NCBI RefSeq assembly: GCF_001275675.1
Contig: NZ_LITM01000001.1
Location: 152,573-216,572 of the forward strand
Origin: Lysinibacillus sp. FJAT-14745
Lineage (GTDB): Bacteria; Bacillota; Bacilli; Bacillales_A; Planococcaceae
DNA: 64,000 nt
Reading direction: 5' to 3'
Below are positions 7,754-15,954 of the stretch, piece by piece. The notes beneath the pieces were generated by a model, which saw only the letters and a program-made list of their open reading frames with translations, searched no databases and had not been told where the DNA came from. Position numbers and translations under genes: made by a program. The first letter of the stretch is position 1, and each line of letters opens with the position of its first letter.

Positions 7754-9742
7754 TTGATTTTTTTGAAATTTTTAATCCAAATCATTGTTGTGTCAGGGCT
7801 TATTTATTTTGTAAGTGGTCGATTAATTGGTTCAAACATTAATTTTATACGTAGGGTTCTTTCTGTAGTCATTAGTGTGACGCTAACGTCCTTTGTTTAC
7901 TGGTATACCTATTTACGTCATACAGACTTATTGTACGAACCAATGATGCAAACAGTGACAGAGGTTAGTACGCTTGTTTGGATTGGCTGTATGTTACTAA
8001 TTTCGATGTTGCTCTATCTCGTTTTTGAGCTTTTTGATCCAAGTGGTATGACAGCTAGAGATCGTCGTAATGGCAAAAAAAATTTATTATTGCGCCTTCG
8101 TAGCTACTGGCGACAGCAAAAGCGTTTGCGTCAGGTGTTAAAAATAGCGGTGACAAATGGCGTTGTTCAAACGATTAAATACGCAAGACAACGAGAAAAT
8201 GAAAAGGAGCTTGCCATTGCTTTAAGGGTAACTTTGGAGCAATGTGGTGGGATATTTATTAAATTTGGTCAGGTACTTTCTACTCGTAAGGAACTGTTTT
8301 CGCCGATCTTTATTGCCGAGTTAGAGAAGTTACAACATAGTGTGAAGCCACTATCGTCAGAGCAGGTAACACAAATTTTAGAAGAGTCACTTCCGAAGCC
8401 TATGAATGAAATATTTGCAAGCTTTCAAATGGAGCCTATTGCGGCAGCATCTATTGGGCAAGTACATAAGGCACGATTGAAAAATTTTGATGAAGTCGTG
8501 GTGAAGCTACTACGTCCGGAAGTGAAGGGAATCATGCGAGACGATCTCGATATTTTAGAGGAATTTGCCAATTGGCTTTCAACCAAGTCTACTTGGGCTG
8601 AGTCACTTGGTTTTAGAGAGCTTGCTAAAGGATTTGGCGATGGGTTACGCGAGGAAATTCATTTAGATATAGAGGCTCGTAATACAATGCAGGTGACGAA
8701 TGCTCTTGCCAAAAGCGAATATAAGGTGCGGATTCCTAAAATTTATACAGAATATTGTTGTGAAAATATTATTGTCATGGAATATGTACGGGGGAAAAGT
8801 GTTGCAAATGCTGAGGCTGAATTTAATCGATTAGAAAATAGTCGTAGGAAGTTTGCGCAGACTGTTTTATACTCCTTCATTGAACAAATGCTTTTTTCGG
8901 GTATATTTCATGCAGATCCACATCCAGGAAATATTCATGTTGATGAGACGGATGGCACACCGATCCTTCTTGATTTTGGGGCTGTTGGCCGTTTGGGAGC
9001 TACACAACAAGATGGCTTAAAGCTAATTTTAATGGGGATCCATTTAAATGATTCATGTACTTTATTTGACGGCTTAACATTGTTGGTTGAAAATGCAGAT
9101 CATGCAGAACGTGCAAAGATAGAGCAAGCAATTGATCAAATTCTCTTGAAAATCTCTTACGTGGATCGAATTCCAACAGAGGAATTAATACATGCGTTAT
9201 TTAAGGTTGTTCGTGATTTCGGTCTTGTTTTCTATCCAGCAGTAGGTTTAGCGCTGCGTTCATTTGTAACATTGGAGGGGACATTACGAGTAATTGACCC
9301 GGATTTTGATATTTTTTCGGAAGCGAAAGATTTTTCATCTGCATATATGCGAGCATCCTTCCTGAAGCCATTTAAAGAACCGATGGCAACAAAGGAACGT
9401 TTACAAGAAGAATTAGCAATGCTTATTCCGACATTGCGCAAAATACCAAGACGAGTTGACCAGCTCATTCAACGGGTGGAGGGCGGAAAAATTACCTTAC
9501 ATCACGATGTTTTTTCGGATGAGGATAATGCTCGTTTTATTACACATTTGTTTTCCCGTTTCGTCTTACTTCTCGTAGGTATTACCTTTGGCATTATTTC
9601 TGTAGCACTTTTAGCAATTTCACAATTTATTCGTGACGCGTACGCTGTTTACTTAAATACAGCTGCATACTTGGGATTATTTTTATGTGCCATTCTTTTA
9701 GTACGCCTTTCTATCCAAGCGCTACGTTCTATGAGGCAATAG
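7754..9742 (+). CDS. UbiB/ABC1-family atypical kinase-like membrane protein
   Basis: About 662 residues. Two or three hydrophobic segments near the N-terminus, and two at the C-terminus (about 605-655), flank a UbiB kinase-like domain. Family features are the KFGQ motif in IFIKFGQVLSTR, AAASIGQVHKARL (the alanine-rich loop replacing the P-loop), the lysine in EVVVKLLRP, HADPHPGNIHV and LLDFGAVGRL. The family is linked to quinone biosynthesis or lipid transport through ATPase activity. Its role in menaquinone-using bacteria is unclear. The GTG at 7745 overlaps GGAGG, so TTG at 7754, eight bases after the RBS, is preferred. It stands alone. Confidence 0.85.
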   Translation: MIFLKFLIQIIVVSGLIYFVSGRLIGSNINFIRRVLSVVISVTLTSFVYWYTYLRHTDLLYEPMMQTVTEVSTLVWIGCMLLISMLLYLVFELFDPSGMTARDRRNGKKNLLLRLRSYWRQQKRLRQVLKIAVTNGVVQTIKYARQRENEKELAIALRVTLEQCGGIFIKFGQVLSTRKELFSPIFIAELEKLQHSVKPLSSEQVTQILEESLPKPMNEIFASFQMEPIAAASIGQVHKARLKNFDEVVVKLLRPEVKGIMRDDLDILEEFANWLSTKSTWAESLGFRELAKGFGDGLREEIHLDIEARNTMQVTNALAKSEYKVRIPKIYTEYCCENIIVMEYVRGKSVANAEAEFNRLENSRRKFAQTVLYSFIEQMLFSGIFHADPHPGNIHVDETDGTPILLDFGAVGRLGATQQDGLKLILMGIHLNDSCTLFDGLTLLVENADHAERAKIEQAIDQILLKISYVDRIPTEELIHALFKVVRDFGLVFYPAVGLALRSFVTLEGTLRVIDPDFDIFSEAKDFSSAYMRASFLKPFKEPMATKERLQEELAMLIPTLRKIPRRVDQLIQRVEGGKITLHHDVFSDEDNARFITHLFSRFVLLLVGITFGIISVALLAISQFIRDAYAVYLNTAAYLGLFLCAILLVRLSIQALRSMRQ

Positions 9743-9803
9743 GAAGCGCCAACGGAGTGAAAATCATCTTTGTTTATTTTCTATTCTTTTGTCAACAAGC
9801 TGA

Positions 9804-9836
9804 GGTAGGGGAAATGCTCCCTTACCCTTTTTTATT
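9804..9836 (+). terminator. Terminator after the UbiB-like gene
   Basis: Imperfect stem GGTAGGG/CCCTTACC followed by TTTTTTATTTT. Confidence 0.65.
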
Positions 9837-9857
9837 TTAAAAATGCTCTTGAGAAAT

Positions 9858-9874
9858 ATTACAAAAACATTACA
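9858..9874 (-). promoter_or_regulatory. WalR-type box, minus orientation
   Basis: On the minus strand this reads TGTAAT-GTTTT-TGTAAT, an exact fit to the WalR consensus TGTWAH-N5-TGTWAH. It lies about 275 bases upstream of the CwlO-like gene. WalR controls cwlO in B. subtilis. The distance is long for direct activation. Confidence 0.4.
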
Positions 9875-9966
9875 AAACAAATAATGGGTCTAATGGTAAA
9901 GTAGTTAAAAACGTTGTTATGTAGAATAAAACGGTATTTTGTAGAATATACAAGGATATACGTGAA

Positions 9967-9983
9967 TGTTACAAGAATGTTTC
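9967..9983 (+). promoter_or_regulatory. WalR-like box upstream of the CwlO-like gene
   Basis: TGTTAC-AAGAA-TGTTTC fits TGTWAH-N5-TGTWAH with one mismatch (T instead of A in the second half). It lies about 165 bases upstream of the start codon, within a gap of about 400 bases (9743-10147) that is otherwise AT-rich and free of genes. This leaves room for a promoter and a long leader, as in B. subtilis cwlO. Confidence 0.4.
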
Positions 9984-10147
9984 GAGTTTTACTAAACGAT
10001 TAAAAAGACGTGAAATAGTATAAAAGTTATGCTAATAATGCTAAACTTTAAAAGGCTAATAAAATATAAGAATAAACAAAAGAAATCGTTCCAGTGATTA
10101 CATTAAAATACTAAGAGCGAAATTGACTAGTGAAGGGAAAGAATAAC

Positions 10148-11332
10148 GTGGGTAAGCGCAATAAATGGCGTAAGTCGATGGTGCTAGCATTAGCACTAGC
10201 TGGCGGCTTATTATTTAATACGGTTCAACCAACAGTAGTGCATGCAGAAGAAACATCTCAACAAATGATTGATAAGAAAGCTAAAATAGATAAAGAGGTT
10301 AAAGAGCTTCAAGACGAATTAACTAAATTACAAAAAGAGATCGATGAAAAAGTAAAAGTATTTAACAAAGTACAAGCAGATATTAAAGAAGTTGACGCAA
10401 ATATTGTAGATACAAAAAAACGTATTGAGCAACGTTCAGCGATTTTAAGTGATCGTATGGCTGCATACCAAGCTCAAGATAATACTGTGGGTATTTATTT
10501 AAGTGCTGTTCTTGAATCAAAAAGCATTGCAGATTTAATGGACCGTGTCGTAGCGGTAAAAACATTAATGGATGCTGACCAAGAATTAGTAGATCAACAA
10601 GAAGCAGATAAGACTAACTTAGAGAAACAAAAAACAACATTAGATGAAAAACAAAAAGAGCTTCAAAAGCAATTCCAAGAGCTTCAACAAAAGGAAAGCG
10701 AAATGGAAGTAAAAAAAGCTGAAAATGAAGCGAAATCTCTTGCATTAAAAGCACAAATTGCAACGAAACAAGAAGCAGAACGTTTAGAAGCAGAACGTAA
10801 AGCAGCAGAGGAAGAAGCAGCTCGTTTACGTGCACTTCAAGCAGCTACTCCAGTTGTACAAGCAACAGACAACAACGGTAACAATAACAATACCGACAAT
10901 AGCGCTAACAACAGCAGCAATGCGAACAATGGAAAATCACCACAAAAAGTCGTTATCGGTTCTGGAGCAGGCACTGCATCTTCAGGTGATGCTATTTCAA
11001 CTGCAAAGCAATTCCTAGGCCGTAGCTATGTTTGGGGCGGAAGTAACCCATCAACAGGATTTGACTGTTCAGGTCTTGTACAATGGTCTTACAAACAGGC
11101 AGGCGTATCTTTACCACGTACAGCATCACAACAATATTTAGCAACACAACATATTTCAGCAAGTGAAGCAAGTGTAGGTGACCTAGTATTCTTCAGCTAT
11201 GGTTCAGGCATAGCCCATGTAGGTATTTACTTAGGGAACAACACGATGATCGATGCTCAAAATAAAGGTGTTGTCATTGAATCACTTGATTGGTGGAATC
11301 AATATTTAGTAGGCTTCGGTCGTATTCAATAA
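10148..11332 (+). CDS. Secreted NlpC/P60 D,L-endopeptidase with coiled-coil domain (CwlO-like)
   Basis: About 394 residues. It has a signal peptide ending in VVHAEE, then a long coiled coil (about 35-225) rich in Lys, Glu and Gln, then an Asn/Ser-rich linker, then a C-terminal NlpC/P60 domain. The catalytic Cys is in FDCSGLVQW, the His in GIAHVGIY, and the third residue lies in the MIDAQNKG area. CwlO-type enzymes cut peptide stems of peptidoglycan during cell elongation and are controlled by FtsEX. GTG at 10148 is preferred over 10130 because GAAGGGA lies about nine bases before it. WalR-like boxes upstream fit this role. Confidence 0.85.
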   Translation: MGKRNKWRKSMVLALALAGGLLFNTVQPTVVHAEETSQQMIDKKAKIDKEVKELQDELTKLQKEIDEKVKVFNKVQADIKEVDANIVDTKKRIEQRSAILSDRMAAYQAQDNTVGIYLSAVLESKSIADLMDRVVAVKTLMDADQELVDQQEADKTNLEKQKTTLDEKQKELQKQFQELQQKESEMEVKKAENEAKSLALKAQIATKQEAERLEAERKAAEEEAARLRALQAATPVVQATDNNGNNNNTDNSANNSSNANNGKSPQKVVIGSGAGTASSGDAISTAKQFLGRSYVWGGSNPSTGFDCSGLVQWSYKQAGVSLPRTASQQYLATQHISASEASVGDLVFFSYGSGIAHVGIYLGNNTMIDAQNKGVVIESLDWWNQYLVGFGRIQ

Positions 11333-11364
11333 GCCCTACTATTATATAGACGATTTAAATAGCG

Positions 11365-11410
11365 AAAAGGTCATCTTTGTGAAAAAATTACAAAGATGAC
11401 CTTTTTTATT
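11365..11410 (+). terminator. Terminator after the CwlO-like gene
   Basis: A long perfect stem, AAAAGGTCATCTTTGT with ACAAAGATGACCTTTT, followed by further T. One of the strongest terminators in the window. Confidence 0.9.
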
Positions 11411-11950
11411 TTGGATGAGTATTAGAGTTTAGCCCATAACCAACTGATTAAAATATTACTTCGTACAATGCTATATTTAAGATCATGAGAGTAAACTCAT
11501 CACGCAACCGATATGGTAATCCATTAATTTAGGGTCGACTACTCGACGAATAATGAGTAAAATAACATCTAGGATGAATAAATTTACATAAGTAGATATA
11601 TTTACTACAATAGCCCTAATACTGAAATGACAATAGGGCCGAGAGAAGGAATATCACTAGTTATCCATATAATGATTGCCATCGTAATTGTGTATTTTGG
11701 TTGGATTTTAAAAGAAGGCCAATAAGTGTGACACCTCCAATAATAATGCTAACGTGTAAAATGTATCTTTATATAAATGAAAGAAATGTTCCCTTGCATG
11801 TTGAGACTCATTTCTGATAATTTTGAAATATACAATACGGGAGCTTGCTTTAAATTAAAATTATTGCGACTTTCATTTCGTAGTAGTGAAGACAACACAT
11901 ATAAGTACACCATTTTTTACGTTCTGAAACAATAAAGGTAGGGATGAATC
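11411..11950. other. Gene-poor AT-rich stretch
   Basis: No convincing gene. A 31-codon frame from ATG 11627 to TAA 11726 encodes a hydrophobic peptide (IHMIAIVIVYFGWIL) but has no ribosome binding site. It could be the remnant of a membrane protein or nothing. No repeat of the families found elsewhere is visible here. Confidence 0.4.
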
Positions 11951-12499
11951 ATGGAAAAAAAGATTTTGCAACTTTTTAGTAATTTAACAGAGCGTGACCT
12001 TGATATACAATACAAATCATACGAAGAATTAATGAAAATTATGCAGGAACCAGTTGATTGGACATATTCAGTTTGGGAACAACTTGTTCAGGCTCTTACA
12101 TACAAAAACGAACATGTGCGTGCAAGTGCTGCGCAATTTTTATGCGCATTGGCAGCAAAAAGTGATCCTGAAGAAAGAGTATTAGAGGACTTCTTAAAGA
12201 TTTGGGCAGTAACGTATGATGAAAAAACAGTGACTGCGAGGCATACTTTACAGGCAATTTGGAGAATAGGTTTAGCAGGGCAGGTACAAAGAGATTTAGT
12301 CGTTTCATATTTGGCGAAAAGATTTCAAATATGCTTAGACGAAAAGCACCCGACATTAATACGCTATGATATTATTGTATCCTTTAAAAAGCTATTCGAT
12401 GCAACGAATGACCCGAAACTACTAAAAATTGCGGAGCGTTTAATTGAGGAAGAACAAGATGTTAAATGCAAAAGAAAATATATGAAAGCCATCCATTAA
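11951..12499 (+). CDS. HEAT-repeat-like helical protein of unknown function
   Basis: A 182-residue, all-helical, soluble protein. Helical pairs such as EHVRASAAQFLCALAAKS and the segment TARHTLQAIWRIG resemble HEAT/ARM repeats, which serve as protein-binding scaffolds. There are no catalytic motifs, no signal peptide and no membrane segment. RBS GGTAGGGATG lies before the ATG. It is flanked by long gene-poor stretches and stands alone, so context gives no function. Confidence 0.7.
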   Translation: MEKKILQLFSNLTERDLDIQYKSYEELMKIMQEPVDWTYSVWEQLVQALTYKNEHVRASAAQFLCALAAKSDPEERVLEDFLKIWAVTYDEKTVTARHTLQAIWRIGLAGQVQRDLVVSYLAKRFQICLDEKHPTLIRYDIIVSFKKLFDATNDPKLLKIAERLIEEEQDVKCKRKYMKAIH

Positions 12500-12523
12500 A
12501 ATTCGTGGAATGGCTATTTTTTT
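12487..12523 (+). terminator. Terminator overlapping the end of the HEAT-like gene
   Basis: AGCCAT-CCA pairs with TGG-AATGGCT across a short bulge, followed by ATTTTTTT. The left arm lies inside the last codons. Confidence 0.6.
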
Positions 12524-12717
12524 GTGAAAATTCTTTCGTTAATAGAGAAATAGTTTATAATATATCCAGGCGTGTTGAGTAGGAAAAAATAGGTTTATTC
12601 TTGACCAATAATAGGATTTTTTTGTTGGAATTTCGCTAATGTATGTTGATGCCCTTAGCGGAAAATACTGTCTTCTAAAATGGTTAATAACACACCTGAT
12701 AATAGTATGAAAAAGGT

Positions 12718-12920
12718 TCATCACTAAAAGTCGTGGATGACTTTTGATAAAACATATACTATGTAAATAAGTTGATTGGAGTGGAGACTGGGCGACTCCT
12801 TGGGGATTAGCGTCACAGATGAGACCCTGGAGCGAGCAGCGCGAGTGAAGCGGCTCATCGGACGCCCCCAGGAAAGCGCCCAGTCGGAACGGAAATCAAC
12901 CACACGTTTTGGTGATGATC
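12718..12920 (+). repeat. Intergenic repeat family A, full-type copy
   Basis: The element reads TTCATCACTAAA..., GTTGATTGGAGTGGAG, CTGGGCGACTCC, ..., GCTCATCGGACGCCCCCAGG, AAGCGCCCAGTCGG, AACGGAAATCAACC, CACGTTTTGGTGATGATC. Its ends form imperfect inverted arms (GTTGATT/AATCAAC and CTGGGCG/CGCCCAG). Longer copies are at 42785-43022 (inverted) and 46432-46755, and decayed ones at 20490, 21530, 28118 and 33980. It is GC-rich compared with its surroundings and non-coding, so MITE-like or REP-like. It occupies much of the 447-base gap before the peroxidase gene. Confidence 0.8.
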
Positions 12921-12946
12921 CATGAAAAAGTAAAAGGAGTTAAATA

Positions 12947-13492
12947 ATGAGCATTTATAATTATTTAGTAAAGAAGCCAAATGGTGAAATATTATCAATG
13001 GAAACTTATCGAGGGAAAACGCTGTTAATTGTTAATACAGCAAATAAGTGCCGTTTTACATATCAATTCGAAGACTTACAAAAAATGTATGACAAATATG
13101 GGAAAGATAATTTTGTCGTATTAGGTTTTCCTTGTGATCAATTTGATCATCAAAATCCTGAAGATGGCGAACAAACTACGCACCTTTGTAAAATCAACTA
13201 TGGTGTAACATTCCCAATTTTTGAACTGGTGCAGGTAAATGGAAATGCGACACACCCATTATTCAATTATTTAAAGCACGAGATAGATTATCGCGAATTT
13301 GGCAAGGCAAGTATGCAGGAAAAAATGTTAGCAGAAGCAATTATCCAAATTGCGCCTAGTTTTTTAGACGGTCGTAATATTCGCTGGAACTTTACGAAAT
13401 TTTTAATAGATAAAAATGGTAAAACAGTTGCCCGCTATGAACCTACAGATTCACAGCTTGATATTGAGCAAGCTATTGAAAAAATCTTATAA
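12947..13492 (+). CDS. Glutathione peroxidase-family thiol peroxidase
   Basis: A 181-residue protein of GPx fold. The peroxidatic Cys lies in NTANKCRFTYQFEDLQ. LGFPCDQFDHQNP is the second signature (usually GFPCNQF), and WNFTKFLID carries the conserved Trp and Asn. It is a cysteine, not selenocysteine, enzyme. Bacterial members usually use thioredoxin rather than glutathione. The family reduces peroxides in the cytoplasm. RBS AAAGGAG precedes ATG. The first motif is unusual: the common KCGxTPQY is KCRFTYQ here. It stands alone. Confidence 0.88.
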   Translation: MSIYNYLVKKPNGEILSMETYRGKTLLIVNTANKCRFTYQFEDLQKMYDKYGKDNFVVLGFPCDQFDHQNPEDGEQTTHLCKINYGVTFPIFELVQVNGNATHPLFNYLKHEIDYREFGKASMQEKMLAEAIIQIAPSFLDGRNIRWNFTKFLIDKNGKTVARYEPTDSQLDIEQAIEKIL

Positions 13493-13794
13493 AACCTTGG
13501 ATCAATGCTAAAATCCGTTTTTGATTAAAAGAGTTGGTTGATAAAAGCATATGGAGGGAGGATTAGACTAAGTTTACGGAAAGCGTCCTCCTATAGTTTA
13601 TATGTGTAGTCAAGTACATAATTTTGTGAAGAGCAATAACTTTAAAACTCATGAATTCACAAGAAATGGTTTTCTATAGCTATGTAGACAAAGGGCTTAC
13701 TATTGTTCGTATTCATTTGTCTTCCGTTCATTTCAAAGCTATTTTTTCCTATCAATCTATGTTAAACTGCTTTACAAGTGAATAATTCTTGCAG

Positions 13795-13970
13795 AATAAG
13801 GGTGCTGAACTATAGCATATTCGGGAATTCGGTGAAAAACCGAAGCTGTTTCCGCAACTGTAAGTACAGGAATCATAAAGATATACCACTGTCGAATTAT
13901 TTGATGGGAAGGTTTTTTTATGACTCACGACGTGATTGAATGAACTGTACAAGCCAGGAGACCGACCTTT
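13795..13970 (+). ncRNA. Cobalamin riboswitch aptamer
   Basis: The conserved blocks appear in order: GGGAATTCGGTGAAAAACCG, then GCTGTTTCCGCAACTGTAAG, and finally AAGCCAGGAGACCGACC (B12 box region) at about 13951-13967. Spacing and order match the AdoCbl riboswitch class. It is followed by an intrinsic terminator at 14067, so cobalamin binding should stop transcription before the adenosyltransferase-like and btuF genes. An open frame from 13936 runs through this RNA and is not a gene. Confidence 0.93.
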
Positions 13971-14066
13971 GTTTGAACGTATAGATAACTCTTCGGAAGC
14001 TAGGAGAATATGCGGCAAATACATAGGCTATGACGTGTCTATACGACACACTATTTATGTTATTTT

Positions 14067-14101
14067 CGTTGTTTCCTTAGGCGTGGGAACAGCGTTTTTT
14101 T
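14067..14101 (+). terminator. Riboswitch-controlled intrinsic terminator
   Basis: CGTTGTTTCC pairs over ten positions (with G-U pairs) with GGGAACAGCG around an eight-base loop, followed by TTTTTTT. It lies about 100 bases after the aptamer and 37 before the first gene, as expected for the expression platform of a transcription-controlling riboswitch. Confidence 0.82.
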
Positions 14102-14137
14102 ATGGGCACCGGATGGGCTATAAAGTAAGAATTTTTC

Positions 14138-14704
14138 ATGAAGGAAAGCGGGGACTTAGATTTGAAAAAAGATGCACGTTATTCTTGTTATCCATTTATG
14201 CATGAAAAGGCATCAACGGTAGATTTTGAAATTCGAACGGATAGCCTTACAACACATATTGGCGTCGCTGTGGCAGCGGTAAAAAAGGAAATGGTAGAGG
14301 TAGTAGCAGATGATTTACTTGCCATTTTACCAATGGCTTATCATGTAAATGGCTCAGTACGAGGTAAATTAGCGGTAAACGAAGATGATTTGGCTTGGCT
14401 AAGTGATCGCTATGATTTCTATGTTAGTCATGTTAAGGATGAAATACAAAACTTTGTCTTACCTCATGGAACAGAGGTCGCTACTGCATTACACTTATGC
14501 CGTAGTGAAGCGAAAAAATCATATCGCGTATTGCATAAAGTATCTGAAGAACGCGAAGTACCGGCTATTCTCTTTGATTATTTAGGATTGCTAGCCAATG
14601 TATTTTTTGTAATGGCTGTCTATATGAATCAGCATGCTGGTATTGCTGAAATACCGTTTATTAGTAAGTCATACCCGATGAAAAAGAAAAAGGAGAATCA
14701 ATGA
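14138..14704 (+). CDS. Divergent PduO/EutT-type cobalamin adenosyltransferase-like protein
   Basis: A 188-residue protein. The C-terminal half (about 105-170) resembles PduO-type ATP:cob(I)alamin adenosyltransferases: FVLPHGTEVATALHLCRSEA corresponds to FxLPGG...LHxAR, and the LLANVFFVMAVYMN helix matches LSDxLFVLxRxxN. The N-terminal ATP loop (TRTGDKG type) is missing, and the usual CRRAER is AKKSYR, so catalysis is uncertain. ATG at 14138 has a poor RBS. In-frame TTG at 14162, eight bases after GGGGA, is a good alternative start. The cobalamin riboswitch directly upstream strongly supports a B12-related role. Confidence 0.65.
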   Translation: MKESGDLDLKKDARYSCYPFMHEKASTVDFEIRTDSLTTHIGVAVAAVKKEMVEVVADDLLAILPMAYHVNGSVRGKLAVNEDDLAWLSDRYDFYVSHVKDEIQNFVLPHGTEVATALHLCRSEAKKSYRVLHKVSEEREVPAILFDYLGLLANVFFVMAVYMNQHAGIAEIPFISKSYPMKKKKENQ

Positions 14705-14705
14705 A

Positions 14706-15668
14706 ATGAAGAAAATGTTTAAGCTACAATGGCTTTCTGTGCTGATGCTGGCACTCGTATTAGTTGGCTGTGGCGCAAAAGAAGATACGAATAAAGAGAC
14801 TACTTCAAAAGAAGATCAACAAGTTGAGAAAACTAGTTATAAAGTTAAAGATGACCGTGGTGTAGAAGTAGAGTTTGCAGCAGTACCTAAAACTATTGTT
14901 TCCTTACAACCGAGTAATACAGAAGTTCTATTTGCTCTAGGTGTGGGTGATAAAATTGTTGGTGCAACTGAGTATGATACGTATCCAGAAGAAGCGCAAA
15001 AAATTGAGCGCGTTTCTGATTCTGTAAAATTCAATAGTGAGCGTATTTTAGCGTTAAAGCCAGATGTCGTTATTGCCTATACAACTGGAGGCGATGAAGA
15101 AAATTTAAATGCCTTAAAAGGTCTCGAAGATGCAGGTATTAAAGTGTTTGCCATTCAATCAGCTAAATCATTTGATGATGTTTATGGGGATATCCAACAA
15201 ATCGCAACAGTTATGGGAATCAAAGATAAAGGCGACAAGTTAAATGAAGATATTAAAGGTAAAATTGCAGAAGTCCAAGCGAAAGTCAAAGATGTGAAAG
15301 AACCAAAAAAAGTCTATTTAGAAATTGGTCCAAAGCCAGACATATATACAGCTGGTTCGGGTACATTCCAACAAGAGATTTTAAATGCTGCAAATGTTAA
15401 GAACGTCTTTGCTGACCTCAAAAGCTGGGCAAAGGTATCTGAGGAAGATATTATTGCGAAAAATCCAGATGTCATTTTAACAACAGTAAACTATGTGAAA
15501 AACCCAACGGCAGAAATCCTTTCTCGTGACGGATGGAATTCAATCACGGCCATTCAAAATAAAGCGGTTTATTCTATAGATACTGATATTTCAAACCGTC
15601 CAGGTCCGCGTATTGGCGAAGCTGTTGAGTTAATAGCAAAAGCAGTATATCCTGAATTATTTAAATAG
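14706..15668 (+). CDS. btuF: Cobalamin-binding lipoprotein of ABC importer (BtuF-like)
   Basis: A 320-residue lipoprotein. The signal peptide ends in the lipobox LVGC (Cys near residue 22). The rest is a class III periplasmic-binding fold: TIVSLQPSNTEVLFALGVGD, then KPDVVIAYTTG, and KNPDVILTTVNY later. These features are typical of BtuF/FhuD-type proteins. The B12 assignment rests on the riboswitch and the adenosyltransferase-like gene that ends one base before it. The partner permease and ATPase (btuCD), adjacent in B. subtilis, are absent here, so they must be encoded elsewhere or shared. RBS AAAGGAG. A terminator follows. Confidence 0.85.
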   Translation: MKKMFKLQWLSVLMLALVLVGCGAKEDTNKETTSKEDQQVEKTSYKVKDDRGVEVEFAAVPKTIVSLQPSNTEVLFALGVGDKIVGATEYDTYPEEAQKIERVSDSVKFNSERILALKPDVVIAYTTGGDEENLNALKGLEDAGIKVFAIQSAKSFDDVYGDIQQIATVMGIKDKGDKLNEDIKGKIAEVQAKVKDVKEPKKVYLEIGPKPDIYTAGSGTFQQEILNAANVKNVFADLKSWAKVSEEDIIAKNPDVILTTVNYVKNPTAEILSRDGWNSITAIQNKAVYSIDTDISNRPGPRIGEAVELIAKAVYPELFK

Positions 15669-15695
15669 TTTATATCGAAAAATAGTATTTTGGAG

Positions 15696-15726
15696 CTGCC
15701 CTTTATATCGAGGGCAGTTTTTTTTT
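15696..15726 (+). terminator. Terminator of the cobalamin operon
   Basis: CTGCCCT and AGGGCAG form the stem, followed by nine T. Confidence 0.88.
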
Positions 15727-15954
15727 GGATAAGAAGGAGACTTACTCCGCTTTGATGAAAAAGTGATCGGGTAAAGCGGAAAACTGCTCGGGTAAACGCT
15801 CACCCGCTCCGCCTAGATAAAGAAATGCTCAAATAAATCCCCTTATCGCTCTCTAAGTAGTGTATGACATTACCTAGTGTGAAAATTGGTATTATATCGA
15901 ATTGTTCTATAAAATAGAAATAAGAATGCTTGCTAACAGAGGGAGGTGCAGTGA

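Noticed and set aside
10614..10835. Leu-rich minus-strand frames opposite the CwlO coiled coil
   Set aside because: Antisense shadow of Lys/Glu/Gln codons; no start signals.
11627..11726. 31-codon hydrophobic frame
   Set aside because: No ribosome binding site and no partner gene; mentioned only as content of the gene-poor stretch.
13936..14205. 89-codon frame with a hydrophobic stretch
   Set aside because: It runs through the B12 box of the riboswitch, the intrinsic terminator and into the next gene in another frame. Better explained as RNA.
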